Shown here in pieces: positions 25,373-34,015 of a stretch of DNA of 64,000 nt (its first letter is position 1; every line of letters starts with the position of its first letter). Where the stretch lies: assembly GCA_964630925.1 (NCBI GenBank), contig CAZVZK010000037.1, positions 10,497 through 74,496 on the forward strand, in the 5' to 3' direction. Both the position numbers and the translations under genes were made by a program. This DNA comes from RGDT01 sp964630925. Its GTDB lineage: Bacteria > Planctomycetota > Planctomycetia > Gemmatales > Gemmataceae. The notes beneath the pieces were generated by a model. It was not told the origin of the DNA, made no database searches, and saw only the letters and a list, made by a program, of their open reading frames with translations.

Positions 25373-26455
25373 ATGTACACCCCCTCCCTCGCTTCCCTCC
25401 GGCAGACGCCGCAGCCCGGCCCGATGCGATTCCTCCGCTACCAGCCCGGCTGCTGGGTCCAGTATTTCGACGACACCCCGGCCAAGGACCCCTGGAAGGC
25501 GCTCTCGTCCCGGACATTCGACATCGAGGTGGCGCGGCACAAGCAGTTGGACCGCTGCGGCGTGTGCTTCTCCCTCCAGGCGTTCGGGAGTTCGCGCACG
25601 AAGGAGGAGCTGATCTCCTTCCGCAACCTGGGCGTGGACATCGACCTCGTCGCCGCCCGCGAGCGTGCCGCCATGTCGAGAGAGGAGATCGACCGGCGCA
25701 AGGAGCAGTACCTGCGCCAGGTTCTGCTGCCGTTTCCGCTCAAGCCGCACTGGCTTATCGAGACCCGGCACGGCATGCACGCCGTCTTCCGCGTCATGCC
25801 CCGCCACGATGCGGAGGGCGTCTCGGCCGCGTTGGGGCTCAACGCCCGCCTCGTCCGTGCACTTCACGGCGACGGGAACGCGGTGCTGCTGACGCAGGTG
25901 CTGCGCGTGCCCGGCACCCTACAGTTCAAGGCCCCCGAGCCGTTCCTGTGCCGGCTCCTCCTCGATTACTCGGGCGCCGCCCCGCCCTACGGCCTGGAGG
26001 CCGTCCGCGCCGCCCTCGACGCCTGGGAGGTGTTCCACGCCGGGGAGGCGCCTCCGCGAAGAAGGCAGCCCCCGCCGGGCGGCCGGGTCGAGGGCCGGCG
26101 GAGGTGGCGCGAGGGGCTGGGCGGGGTGGCCGAGGGCGCACGCAACGCCACCGCGGCGTCGCTGGCCGGGAAGGTGCTCGCCTGCCTGCCGGAGGAGCTC
26201 TGGGGCGTCGCCGGGTGGGGCGCCCTCCTGGAATGGAACCGGAGGAACGTATCGCCGCTTCCCGAGCCGGAGCTCCGCCGCGTGCTCCTGGGCATCGCGC
26301 GGCGGGAGAGCGCCCGGAGGGCGCGGGCGGGCCGTGGAGGCGTTGTGCGGGGCGGCGCCACGGTCAGCGGGACCGTCCGCGTGGAGGAGCCCGGCGGGCC
26401 GCCCGCCACCCCGCCCGACGGGCCTTCCGCCGCCGAGGATGCCGCTGAGCGTTGA
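25373..26455 (+). CDS. Mobile-element primase (AEP-type with PriCT-1 domain)
   Basis: 360 aa. The N-terminal part is a RepB/prim-pol-like archaeo-eukaryotic primase domain: FRNLGVDIDLVAA carries the catalytic D-x-D, and KPHWLIETRHGMHAVFRVM the conserved G-x-H region. The C-terminal part (about 240-310) fits the primase C-terminal 1 helix bundle (EGARNATAASLAGKVLACLP, EELWGVAGWGALLEWNRRNV, ELRRVLLGIARRE). Such proteins start replication of integrative elements and phages. It is followed by a small protein that overlaps its end and by the large serine recombinase, a standard replication/integration cassette. Confidence 0.8.
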   Translation: MYTPSLASLRQTPQPGPMRFLRYQPGCWVQYFDDTPAKDPWKALSSRTFDIEVARHKQLDRCGVCFSLQAFGSSRTKEELISFRNLGVDIDLVAARERAAMSREEIDRRKEQYLRQVLLPFPLKPHWLIETRHGMHAVFRVMPRHDAEGVSAALGLNARLVRALHGDGNAVLLTQVLRVPGTLQFKAPEPFLCRLLLDYSGAAPPYGLEAVRAALDAWEVFHAGEAPPRRRQPPPGGRVEGRRRWREGLGGVAEGARNATAASLAGKVLACLPEELWGVAGWGALLEWNRRNVSPLPEPELRRVLLGIARRESARRARAGRGGVVRGGATVSGTVRVEEPGGPPATPPDGPSAAEDAAER

Positions 26456-26618
26456 GGAATGCCGCCGCGCGCTCGGCCCCGTGCCGCTGACCGATGGGGA
26501 GGTGGCGGCCCTCCGCGACACGCTCTACGCCTTCGCCCGCACGCTCATCGACGGCTTCCTGCGAGAACGTTCTTCCCGTCCAACCACCCAACATGGCCAG
26601 AGCCCAGAAGCCCCCTGA
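26439..26618 (+). CDS. Small protein preceding the recombinase, 59 aa
   Basis: ATG at 26439 inside the last codons of the primase. Sequence MPLSVEECRRALGPVPLTDG and EVAALRDTLYAFARTLIDGF is a compact helical protein with an Arg/Ser tail. It overlaps the recombinase start by 26 bases. Small proteins of this look commonly sit just before recombinases and may be recombination directionality factors or regulators; that role is inference. Confidence 0.65.
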   Translation: MPLSVEECRRALGPVPLTDGEVAALRDTLYAFARTLIDGFLRERSSRPTTQHGQSPEAP

Positions 26619-28263
26619 CGGCAAGCCGGAATCGGCATCCGCGCTGGCACCATCGGATGTCGCCATGCCGCAGCGCGCCGCCTCCATCCTCCGGGTCTCG
26701 ACGAAGAAGCAGCTCAACGAGGGCGACGGGATCGAGAACCAGCGCCGCGGTAACGCGGAGCACATCCGCCGCAAGGGGTACATTCTCGTCAAGGAGTTCG
26801 TGATCGCCGAGAGTGCCGACGGCCCCGAGCGTGACGACTTCGAAGCGGCCGTGCAGGAGATCATCTCGCGGCGACGCGAGATTGACGTCGTGGTGTTCTG
26901 GAAGGTGGACCGGATCTCGCGCGGCGGGGTGCTGCCCTACTACACCCTCAAGGGCGTGCTCGCGAAGCACGGCGTCCGCGTCGAGTTCGCCACCGAGCAG
27001 ATCGACGGGTCGGCCACCGGCGAGCTGATGGAGACCCTCCTGGCGGGCATGGCCCGCTTCGAGAACCGGCTGCGCGTGGAGCGGACGATAGGGGTGGAGA
27101 AGATCCTCACCAGGGAGGGCTACTGGTGCCGCGCCGCCCCGACCGGGTTCCGCAACGGGCGCAGCGAGGGCAAGCCGGTGCTGCTGCCCAGCGAGGAGCC
27201 TGGCCAGTGGGGCCTGCTCCGACACGGGCTGCGCAAGCAGATGGAGGGGGCGTACACCCTGGCCGAGGTCGCCGACGAGATGCGCCGGGAGGGCCTGCGG
27301 ACGCCCAAGGGGGGCCTGGTCTGCAAACAGACGTGGCTGAACATCTGCCGTAGCCCCGTCTACGGCGGCATGCTGAGGGGCAAGTGGACGGGCGGGGAGT
27401 TCGTCCGGGCGAAGTTCGACGGGCCGCTTTCGCCCCAGGAGTGGCAGGAGCTCCAGCAGGTCCTGGACGGCAAGAGGCGGACAGCCGCCTCGGCACCGAG
27501 GCAGAGGCTGCACCCCGCCTTCCCGCTGCGCCGCTTCCTGCTCTGCCCCGGCTGCGGGCGGCCCGCACGCGGCTACAGCACGAAAGGGCGCTCGGGTGCC
27601 GCCTTCGCCTACTACGACTGCCAGCGCCCGGCGTGCCGCTTCCGGGTGCAGGCCGGGGAGGCGCACGAGGCCTTCGTCGGGCTGCTACGTCGCGTGAAGC
27701 CGGAGGAAGGGCTGCTGGGCCTATTCCGGGACGTGGTGCTGGACGCATGGGCGAGCAAGCAGCAAGAGATGGAGGCCGGGATGCAGGCGGGCCGCGCTGC
27801 ACGTGCGGGCCTGGAGGAGGAGAAGGGCCGCCTGGTGGCACTGATGAAGCGGAGCGCCGATAACCCGGCCCTGCTGGCGGAGCTGGAGAAGGACTTCGGC
27901 CGGGTGGAGGGTAAGCTGAGCCTGGCCAAGATCGTCGATCGGGATGCCGCGCATGAAAGCGCCGACAAGGAGGAGGTGGTCGATGCGTGCATCGAGGGGT
28001 TGAAGCGGGCTGACGAACTCTGGGGAAAATGGCCTGTGGAAGGGAGAAGCAAGCTGCAGAGGCTGGTGTTCCCTGGGGGAATCAACTACGGCGACCTGGC
28101 CGGTAATCGAACCCCGCAGCTATCGCTTCTGTATGGGGCGTTCTCGGTGTCTCTCGCCCCTCAATCCAGGATGGCTCCCCCGGCTTGGCGAGTTACGAAC
28201 CAGGTCATCGACGAGATGATCGCCTGGTTCAACTTGGTGCGAGGGTTGCCTGTCACGGAATGA
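26593..28263 (+). CDS. Large serine recombinase (integrase)
   Basis: 556 aa from the ATG at 26593. The catalytic domain has nucleophile Ser36 in RAASILRVSTKKQLN, then VVVFWKVDRISRGG, FATEQIDGSATGELMETLLA and FENRLRVERTIGVEKILTRE. The recombinase domain follows (TLAEVADEMRREGLRTPKGG, ICRSPVYGGMLRG), then a zinc ribbon with CPGCG near 316 and a second pair in YYDCQRPACRF, a coiled coil (about 395-450) and a C-terminal segment duplicated at 34729-35055. Large serine recombinases integrate phages and integrative elements directionally. Complete and probably active. It should have an attachment site close by, not identified. Confidence 0.93.
   Translation: MARAQKPPDGKPESASALAPSDVAMPQRAASILRVSTKKQLNEGDGIENQRRGNAEHIRRKGYILVKEFVIAESADGPERDDFEAAVQEIISRRREIDVVVFWKVDRISRGGVLPYYTLKGVLAKHGVRVEFATEQIDGSATGELMETLLAGMARFENRLRVERTIGVEKILTREGYWCRAAPTGFRNGRSEGKPVLLPSEEPGQWGLLRHGLRKQMEGAYTLAEVADEMRREGLRTPKGGLVCKQTWLNICRSPVYGGMLRGKWTGGEFVRAKFDGPLSPQEWQELQQVLDGKRRTAASAPRQRLHPAFPLRRFLLCPGCGRPARGYSTKGRSGAAFAYYDCQRPACRFRVQAGEAHEAFVGLLRRVKPEEGLLGLFRDVVLDAWASKQQEMEAGMQAGRAARAGLEEEKGRLVALMKRSADNPALLAELEKDFGRVEGKLSLAKIVDRDAAHESADKEEVVDACIEGLKRADELWGKWPVEGRSKLQRLVFPGGINYGDLAGNRTPQLSLLYGAFSVSLAPQSRMAPPAWRVTNQVIDEMIAWFNLVRGLPVTE
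27940..27986 (+). repeat. 47-bp direct repeat, copy 1 (inside recombinase)
   Basis: Identical over 47 bases to 34729-34775. It begins CGGGATGCCGCGCATGAAAG and lies within the coiled-coil end of the recombinase gene. Upstream of it the two loci are unrelated; downstream they stay homologous at roughly 85-90% to the recombinase stop. Confidence 0.8.
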
Positions 28264-28299
28264 GCGGGAAAGAACAGAGCGGCAGCGACTTCCTGCCGG

Positions 28300-28566
28300 T
28301 CACGCGGCGCGCAAGCCCGCCTCCGTCTCCAGCCGGACGATCCGGTCCTCGTGCTGGGCGAGCTTGTCCGAGAACGCGCCCCGGAAGTCGTGCTTGATGT
28401 TCTCGGCCACCACGTCGAAATGTTCCTTCACCTCCTCCTTCCACGCCTCCATTTTCTCCGTGAGGTCCTCCTTCCAGCCCTCGTTCGCGGAGTAGAGCTT
28501 GCCGATCTCGTTCATCAGCAGCGCGATGTCCTGCTTCGTCGCCGGTGCGGTCGGGTCCGTGCTCAT
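28300..28566 (-). CDS. Coiled-coil protein, 88 aa
   Basis: Starts MSTDPTAPATKQDIALLMNE at 28566, the first Met after an Arg/Pro-rich out-of-register stretch. The rest is a continuous charged helix (EIGKLYSANEGWKEDLTEKM, EAWKEEVKEHFDVVAENIKH, FSDKLAQHEDRIVRLETEAG) with heptad spacing, so probably a coiled-coil oligomer. It is convergent with the recombinase, with the stops 37 bases apart. Similar short coiled-coil proteins are frequent in bacterial accessory regions; no function can be given. Confidence 0.65.
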   Translation of the reverse strand: MSTDPTAPATKQDIALLMNEIGKLYSANEGWKEDLTEKMEAWKEEVKEHFDVVAENIKHDFRGAFSDKLAQHEDRIVRLETEAGLRAA

Positions 28567-28776
28567 GGGGCGGAGTGTACCGGGTGGTAGGCCGAGGGCA
28601 AGCAACAGGGCAACCTTCTGGCCAGTGTCGGGCGGTCGCTCTTCCGGTGGCGGAGGCCGATGCACGGTCCGCGGCATGATTTGTCAGCGGCTTCGGGCAA
28701 CAGGGCCAGGAAGCGCGGGCCATTGAGGGGCCGCTGCGGCTGAACCGCATCGTTGCAGGTGCGGGCGGGGGGTGGG

Positions 28777-29560
28777 TCAGGAGCGCGTCGGGCAGCCCGC
28801 GCCATCCGATGACGGCGATCGGTGTCGGCCAGGACAGACCCCAGCCAACTCGTCAGTGGCGGACCACGACCCGGTATTCAGGAGAGCGAGGCGCTCCCGG
28901 CACCGAATGGCATCCGGGTGCTGCTCACCGTAGAAAGCGAGGTAGATTGTCAGGGCGCGGTCTAACAAGCACAAAGCCTCGCCACCACGACCGACGCACG
29001 CGAGCGCCCCGGCCAGATTGGACAAACTCACCGCGATGTCTGGATGTGAACTGCCGAGCACTTCTTCCCGAATTGCCAGGGCTTTCAAGTGGATCCGAAT
29101 CGATTCATCCCAATCGCGGAAAGCGGCGCGTACTTCCGCCATGTTGTTCAGCACTGTCGCGTAATCTTGGTGCCGCTCTCCGACAGTCGCCTCCAAGATG
29201 GTCAACGCCTCGTTGTATAGCGGCTCGGCCAATCCATACTTCTCGCGCGCCGCATAGAACTGCGCCAGGTTGCTCAGCGAGACGGCGAAATCGGGGGCAT
29301 GGTCACGTCGCTCCGCACGGTCGATCTCGATAGACTGCGTGTACGCCCTTTCGGCGCTGCCGGTTTCACCTCTCTCTTCAAGTGCAAGAGCGAGATTGTT
29401 GAGCATCGCCGGCACGCGTCGATGAGAGCCGAGGCCAATTCGCCGCATGATGCCCAAGGCCTGGGTAAAGCAGTCTTCCGCGTCTGTCAGTCGGCCGGTG
29501 GAATAATAGATCGATCCGAGATTGTTCAGCAGCGAGGCATAATCCTCGTGGGCCTGCGCG
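28777..29560 (-). pseudogene. TPR (kinesin-light-chain type) protein, 5'-truncated
   Basis: The frame holds five to six 42-residue tetratricopeptide units: YASLLNNLGSIYYSTGRLTD, VPAMLNNLALALEERGETGS, FAVSLSNLAQFYAAREKYGL, YATVLNNMAEVRAAFRDWDE and IAVSLSNLAGALACVGRGGE. The repeats stop abruptly at about 29556-29566, where an HD-domain gene fragment begins on the other strand. Upstream in this frame is only low-complexity sequence, so the N-terminal part of the original protein is lost. Full-length relatives usually carry an ATPase or protease in front of the repeats. Confidence 0.75.
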
Positions 29561-29769
29561 GCACGCTGAAGGACCGCATCCTCCACTCCCTGATCAACGG
29601 CCCGCTCGACGCCGACAAGATCGACTACCTCATGCGGGACAGCAGGCACCTCGGCCTCAATTACGGGCAGGGGATCGACTTCGGCCGCCTCCTGCTGTGC
29701 CTCACCATCGTGTTCAAGGAGGACAGGGGCCAGACCTACGCGGCGCTGGGGAGGATACCCAGCGAGTAG
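29557..29769 (+). pseudogene. HD-superfamily phosphohydrolase, C-terminal remnant
   Basis: About 68 codons read LKDRILHSLINGPLDADKID and YLMRDSRHLGLNYGQGIDFG, then RLLLCLTIVF. The GPLDADKIDYLMRDS block is characteristic of dGTPase-like HD hydrolases. The HD-containing N-terminus is absent; the frame meets the opposite-strand TPR fragment at about 29557-29566. It ends 8 bases before the 29778 gene, so it was probably the first gene of the 29778-31683 operon. Confidence 0.7.
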
Positions 29770-29777
29770 GAGCGAGG

Positions 29778-30425
29778 ATGAGCGCTCGGCTGCCGGAGGC
29801 CTACCGGAACGGAACGTCCGAACACTTGCCCGAGGGGGTCCCGCCCCGTTACCTTGTCGATATGTCCCTGGGCATTGCCCTCGAGCGGCTTGACGAGAAA
29901 CTTCGGGCCTTGGAAAGGAAAGAGAGTGAGGCGCGTGAGAACGTGTGCATCGAGGTGCGCAGCGTCCTGACGACGTGGATGGGGCTGAACCGAGTGCGGC
30001 AGGATGAGGAAGCCGCGAGGCTCGTCCACACGGCATTCCTCCGGGCCGAGGAGCTCCTCCGCGGAGAATTGGATGACTGCTATGCGTTGGTGCGCAAGCG
30101 GCTGAGCCGCTTCCTCGCGTTGAGCGCTGACCCGCGGAGGCTCGGGCTCCCCATGCAGCTCCTTGAGGCGATTGAACGCCTCGATCAGGCGATCGAGGCG
30201 AAGGAGGGGGTCTGTGAGGCTGCGAAGATGGCCCTCGATGCCTGGGAGGCCAACCGGCGCTGGTGCCTCGGGAAGGCCGAGGCTGAGTTGCTGAGGGATC
30301 TAATCCTCCGGGCCCAGCCACATTTCCGGGATGCCACCCAGCGTCTGCGGGACGACGTGGAAGCGAGCTTTGAAGCGATCCTCACCGAATATGGCATCGG
30401 GTTCTTCCCCGCCCGCGTCGGGTGA
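29778..30425 (+). CDS. Hypothetical helical protein upstream of histidine kinase
   Basis: 215 aa from the ATG at 29778, with GAGCGAGG upstream. Almost entirely helical: LERLDEKLRALERKESEARE, HTAFLRAEELLRGELDDCYA, LLEAIERLDQAIEAKEGVCE, FRDATQRLRDDVEASFEAIL. No membrane segment or catalytic motif. It overlaps the kinase gene by 35 bases, so the two are co-translated. Family not recognised; a partner or substrate of the kinase is likely. Confidence 0.7.
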   Translation: MSARLPEAYRNGTSEHLPEGVPPRYLVDMSLGIALERLDEKLRALERKESEARENVCIEVRSVLTTWMGLNRVRQDEEAARLVHTAFLRAEELLRGELDDCYALVRKRLSRFLALSADPRRLGLPMQLLEAIERLDQAIEAKEGVCEAAKMALDAWEANRRWCLGKAEAELLRDLILRAQPHFRDATQRLRDDVEASFEAILTEYGIGFFPARVG

Positions 30426-31683
30426 CCAGGGCGCGCTCGCCTTCGTTGCCCGATTAGTCGCGGAGGCAGCGGGGAACGCCGCGCTGTCATTCGACCGCAG
30501 CAGGCGGGAGGCCTTCGACCCGGAGATCAGAGGGTCTCCGGGGCTGCTTGAATCCCGAGGCCGGGAAGGGGTGTCCCGCGTCTCGGACAACTTAACGTAC
30601 CTGCGAGATGTCCTGGTTGCGGTCGGCTCGGGGCTGCCCTTCGTGGCGGCAAGCGTCTCCGACCTCGACGACATCCTCGCGCAGTTGAAACAGGCTCCGG
30701 GAGGTGCAGGGCATCGGGAGGGCGGGCCGGGCGACTTCCGCGATGTGGCCGACCGGGTCATCCAGAGGTTGGTCGAATTACGGGAGCAGGCCCATGCGGT
30801 GGTGAGTTGTGGCGTCACGGCCCCACAAACGGAGCTGCCCAGCCCCGAGCTCGAAGCGCGCCTCCGTGAGCTCGCTTTGGAGTCCTACAAACTCCGCGCA
30901 GCCACCAGAGAGAGCGAGGCAGTCCTTCGCCGATCACGCCGCCTCGCCGAAGCGGGGAAGTTGGCCGCGTTCGTTGCACATCGGTTCGGTAACATCCTCC
31001 ACGCTATCCGCGGCCGGTCGGAGCTCCTTCGCGGCGGCCCGTTGGGTGCGGCCCCAGCAGCCGTGGCCCACTTTGCCACCATCGAGCAGGCTTGCACACG
31101 GGGCACGAAGGTCGTCGAGGCGTTGAAGAACTACGCGAAGCCCCGAGAGCCAAAATTCGGCACCCTCCGGATTGAAGAGCTCCTCTCGGATGTCCGCGGC
31201 TTCATCGATTCGCTGTTCTCAGACGCCCTGCACCTCCGTCTGGACCTCGCCCCTCACCTACCGCCGGTGGTTGCGGATTATGATATGCTCCACGAGGTGA
31301 TCGTGAACCTGGCCTTGAACGCGGTCGATGCCATGGGGCAACGGGGGGTCCTCACGCTATCGGCTCAGCCGATCACCCGCACCGAGCACGGCGCCGGGCC
31401 TCCCGCCCCGGCTGGAACCGCCGTGAAGATCGAAGTCCGGGACACCGGGCCGGGCATCGCGCCGGAGGTTCTCCCGTATCTCTTCCAGCCGTACGTGACC
31501 ACGAAGCCAGACAAGGGGACTGGCCTGGGGCTGCTGATCGCGAAAAAGCACGTCACAGGCCACTCGGGCACGATCACCGGCAGGAATCTGCCGGAAGGCG
31601 GAGCGTGCTTCACAATCATCCTTCCCGTGAATCCGAGAATCGAGAGCGCGGAGCCAGGCCATGACCAGGACCGAACTACCTGA
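30391..31683 (+). CDS. Cytosolic sensor histidine kinase
   Basis: 430 aa. The dimerisation region has the phospho-acceptor in LAAFVAHRFGNILHAIRGRS (His about 196). The ATPase domain shows the N box (HEVIVNLALNAVDAM), G1 (DTGPGIAPE), F box (LFQPYVTTK) and G2 (GTGLGLLIAKKH). No transmembrane segment is predicted and the N-terminal 180 residues contain no familiar sensor domain. It overlaps the 215-aa protein upstream and the response regulator downstream, so it forms a compact operon whose two outer genes (HD protein and response regulator) are both damaged. Confidence 0.88.
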   Translation: MASGSSPPASGDQGALAFVARLVAEAAGNAALSFDRSRREAFDPEIRGSPGLLESRGREGVSRVSDNLTYLRDVLVAVGSGLPFVAASVSDLDDILAQLKQAPGGAGHREGGPGDFRDVADRVIQRLVELREQAHAVVSCGVTAPQTELPSPELEARLRELALESYKLRAATRESEAVLRRSRRLAEAGKLAAFVAHRFGNILHAIRGRSELLRGGPLGAAPAAVAHFATIEQACTRGTKVVEALKNYAKPREPKFGTLRIEELLSDVRGFIDSLFSDALHLRLDLAPHLPPVVADYDMLHEVIVNLALNAVDAMGQRGVLTLSAQPITRTEHGAGPPAPAGTAVKIEVRDTGPGIAPEVLPYLFQPYVTTKPDKGTGLGLLIAKKHVTGHSGTITGRNLPEGGACFTIILPVNPRIESAEPGHDQDRTT

Positions 31684-32404
31684 CCCCCGAGTCATCGTCT
31701 TGGTGGTCGATGACGAGGAGGACACGCGGGGCACGAACGCCGCCATCCTCAACGCCGGCGGGTTCGAGACGATCACCGCCCGAGACGCGGACGAGGCGCT
31801 GGGTATCCTCCGCTCGCGGCCGGCCGAAATCCCCGTCGTGCTACTCGACATCAAGATGCCGGATAGGCGGCGGACGCCTGAGCGTGCCGGGCTCGAACTC
31901 CTACCTGAGATCCGAGACGTCGCGCCGGACGCCCTCGTGGTCCTGTTCTCCGTCGTCGATGATGTCCAGGCGACGATAGAGGCCCTACAGCACGGGAGGG
32001 CTTTCGACTACCTCATCAAGAATCACCCAAGCAGCAGCAATCAGGCGGTCGTCAACGCCGTCAGGCGAGCGTGCGAGCACAGGCGCCTCCGGATCTTGGA
32101 GCGGAGAACGAGCCAAGAGATCCTTCACAGGCTCCTCTCGGCCGTCGTCGCTCAAGGGCCGGCTGGCGGCGGTCCACAGGCGCGGCGAGCAGGCCGTGGC
32201 CCCGGTGACCAAGGACGAGGCCCACGACCACCTGAAGCGGGCGCTGGAGGGGACGAGGTGGGCGGCGGTGAGGGGCTATCACGTCCTGCGTCATTCATTC
32301 ATAAGCTGCCTCGCCGCCGCCGGAGTCGATCAGCGGATCATCGACGAGTTCGTCGGGCACTCCCAGGAGGAGGTCAAGAGGCGGTATCGCCACCTGATCC
32401 CTGA
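31661..32404 (+). CDS. Response regulator with chimeric C-terminus
   Basis: Residues 1-165 are a good receiver domain: VIVLVVDDEEDTRGTNAAIL supplies the acidic pocket, IPVVLLDIKMPD carries phospho-acceptor Asp63, and ALVVLFSVVDDVQ the conserved Ser/Thr position. After LERRTSQEILHRLLSAVVAQ the reading becomes Gly/Arg-rich. From there the DNA matches a tyrosine recombinase in another frame, so the last 80 codons are an accidental extension and the native output part, if any, is lost. It overlaps the kinase stop by 23 bases and is its cognate regulator. Confidence 0.75.
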   Translation: MTRTELPDPRVIVLVVDDEEDTRGTNAAILNAGGFETITARDADEALGILRSRPAEIPVVLLDIKMPDRRRTPERAGLELLPEIRDVAPDALVVLFSVVDDVQATIEALQHGRAFDYLIKNHPSSSNQAVVNAVRRACEHRRLRILERRTSQEILHRLLSAVVAQGPAGGGPQARRAGRGPGDQGRGPRPPEAGAGGDEVGGGEGLSRPASFIHKLPRRRRSRSADHRRVRRALPGGGQEAVSPPDP

Positions 32405-32441
32405 CGTGAAGCAGGCGGCCCTCAGCGGCGTGTTCGGGTGA
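32153..32441 (+). pseudogene. Tyrosine recombinase, C-terminal fragment
   Basis: The frame encodes LKGRLAAVHRRGEQAVAPVT, GYHVLRHSFISCLAAAGVDQ and IDEFVGHSQEEVKRRYRHLI. It includes the HxxR box, the second histidine (VGH) and the nucleophilic tyrosine (RRY), that is the last third of the catalytic domain. The upstream arginine and core-binding domain are missing because the fragment is joined to the response regulator gene near 32145. It is a dead integrase marking another lost element. Confidence 0.75.
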
Positions 32442-32463
32442 GCGCAGGCGCGCGCGGCCCCTG

Positions 32464-32469
32464 TATAAT
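32464..32469 (+). promoter_or_regulatory. Promoter-like TATAAT
   Basis: A perfect -10 hexamer preceded by TG (TGTATAAT) occurs 48 bases before the ATG at 32517, in otherwise GC-rich DNA, just after the recombinase fragment. The -35 region is not recognisable, consistent with an extended -10 promoter. Confidence 0.45.
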
Positions 32470-32516
32470 GGAGGTAGAAAAGAGGCGTGGCGGGGCATGG
32501 CCCCGCAGGGGGCGCG

Positions 32517-32792
32517 ATGATCAAGACCGTTGCCGACATGCTGGGCCAGTTCCTGGAGGTGGAGCGGGCGAAACTCGACGCCGTCAAGGTGCGGCACGCG
32601 ACCACCATCGGCGGCATGTACGAGCACCTGTCCCGTGACGCGCTTTGCCGGGTCATCCCGTGCGAGGGCCTGTGGGTCGCGTCCGGCTTCATCGAGGACT
32701 CGGCGGGCGTGTCGAGCGACGAGCCCCGGAGGTCGTCATATGACCTTGGCAGGCCAACGGCGTCAAGAGTTCGGCCGGCTGTCGGCCGATGA
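32517..32792 (+). CDS. Small hypothetical protein, 91 aa, possibly 3'-truncated
   Basis: ATG at 32517 with GCAGGGGGCGCG in front. MIKTVADMLGQFLEVERAKL, VRHATTIGGMYEHLSRDALC and WVASGFIEDSAG read as a genuine folded protein, whereas the last 25 residues (RRSSYDLGRPTASRVRPAVG) look like random translation. A rearrangement near 32720 may have cut the gene. Function unknown; TATAAT at 32464 is its probable promoter. Confidence 0.55.
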   Translation: MIKTVADMLGQFLEVERAKLDAVKVRHATTIGGMYEHLSRDALCRVIPCEGLWVASGFIEDSAGVSSDEPRRSSYDLGRPTASRVRPAVGR

Positions 32793-32869
32793 GCGGTCTG
32801 GGCGGGCGGCTTGCCGTCACTGCCCAGCAACCCGTTGTGCCCCCCGCGAGGTGAGCGTACGGTGGTGTC

Positions 32870-34009
32870 ATGGTCGAAGAGCCAAGCAGAGTACCTGAAA
32901 CAGCTCCATCAGCGGATCGCGGAAAGGAGGCGCCGAGGCTCGAGGACCCGGTTGATCGGGTGTTTGACCCCCGGGCGCTGTTCATTGAGCCGTTCGAGTA
33001 TCTGCCGGTCCCCGACCCCCGCGACCTGTCGGCTGTGTCGAAAGAGAAGGCCACCTATCGGCGGGTCCCATGCAGCCTACGGATCCTGGAGAAGGACGGT
33101 AGAACCTACGTAACGGATGAAAGTAGCGTGCCCTTCGGCCTCATCGAGCGGATCCCACAACGGTGGAGCACGAGGATGGCATTCAGGCCGGAGCAGGGCC
33201 GGGCATTTGTCGTCTATCCCAGCCGAGCAGAAGCCCTGGCAGGGCGGGCGGATGGGGCGAAGGAGGTCGCGAAGGAGAGACTGGATGGACTCGTCTTCCC
33301 TGTGTTGGCGGTGAACGAAGAAGACCGTGAATGCGTTCTCCAGATCGGCACCCCGCTCGGCGGATCGCTGCCGGGCCTGAAGTTCCCATGTTGGATCCCT
33401 GCGCGGGCCCTCAACGGGAAGGTGCTGGAGAAGACAGGCGAGCTGGGGCTGCTCTCGGCCGAGAGGGAGCGGCGGCGGATGACTTCCGCGGCAAGGCAGT
33501 TGATCACGAACATCTCTGAGGCCTCCGACGATGATCGACGGGACCGAATAGCTGCCAATGTCAGGGTTCTCAAGCGGGCCCTTCTTGCCATGTATGGCGG
33601 ATACAAGACCGATCCGATACGAATGGCATTCTCGTTACCCCGCGCCGCCTCCTCCGCCACGCTCAACCTCGGCGACAAAGACGTCCGGTCATTCGATGAA
33701 AAACAGTTAAGTGGTATTGGTGACAAATATGATCTCATCCTCAAGAAGCTCACGTTGATAGAGACGTTCGAGACGAACGGCGGTGGCCTGAAGGCGGTCC
33801 GGGCGATGAGAGACGCGCTGCTAGCCCAGAAGTATTCCAAGGCGGCCTGGGGTGACCTGAACGAGGTACAGCAGGGCATCGCGGTCGAAGAAGCTTGGAA
33901 GACCGCGGTGGAGGTTTCTCGCGATCTTCAGTCCGTGAAGCTCTATGGGGCCGCCTCGGACACGACCCCCCAGAGCCACCTCTTCCTCCCGATCTCGGCG
34001 TTGCCGTGA
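32870..34009 (+). CDS. Hypothetical protein, 379 aa
   Basis: ATG at 32870. N-terminal part is acidic and proline-containing, then a beta-rich region (YRRVPCSLRILEKDGRTYVT, GRAFVVYPSRAEALAGRADG, LVFPVLAVNEEDRECVLQIG). The C-terminal 190 residues are helical (RRRMTSAARQLITNISEASD, RIAANVRVLKRALLAMYGGY, KYDLILKKLTLIETFETNGG). No enzyme motif or membrane segment was found. Its stop faces that of the gene at 34016 with 6 bases between them. Lower GC than neighbours in places (codons such as ATA, TTA), suggesting separate origin. Confidence 0.65.
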   Translation: MVEEPSRVPETAPSADRGKEAPRLEDPVDRVFDPRALFIEPFEYLPVPDPRDLSAVSKEKATYRRVPCSLRILEKDGRTYVTDESSVPFGLIERIPQRWSTRMAFRPEQGRAFVVYPSRAEALAGRADGAKEVAKERLDGLVFPVLAVNEEDRECVLQIGTPLGGSLPGLKFPCWIPARALNGKVLEKTGELGLLSAERERRRMTSAARQLITNISEASDDDRRDRIAANVRVLKRALLAMYGGYKTDPIRMAFSLPRAASSATLNLGDKDVRSFDEKQLSGIGDKYDLILKKLTLIETFETNGGGLKAVRAMRDALLAQKYSKAAWGDLNEVQQGIAVEEAWKTAVEVSRDLQSVKLYGAASDTTPQSHLFLPISALP

Positions 34010-34015
34010 TCTCCC

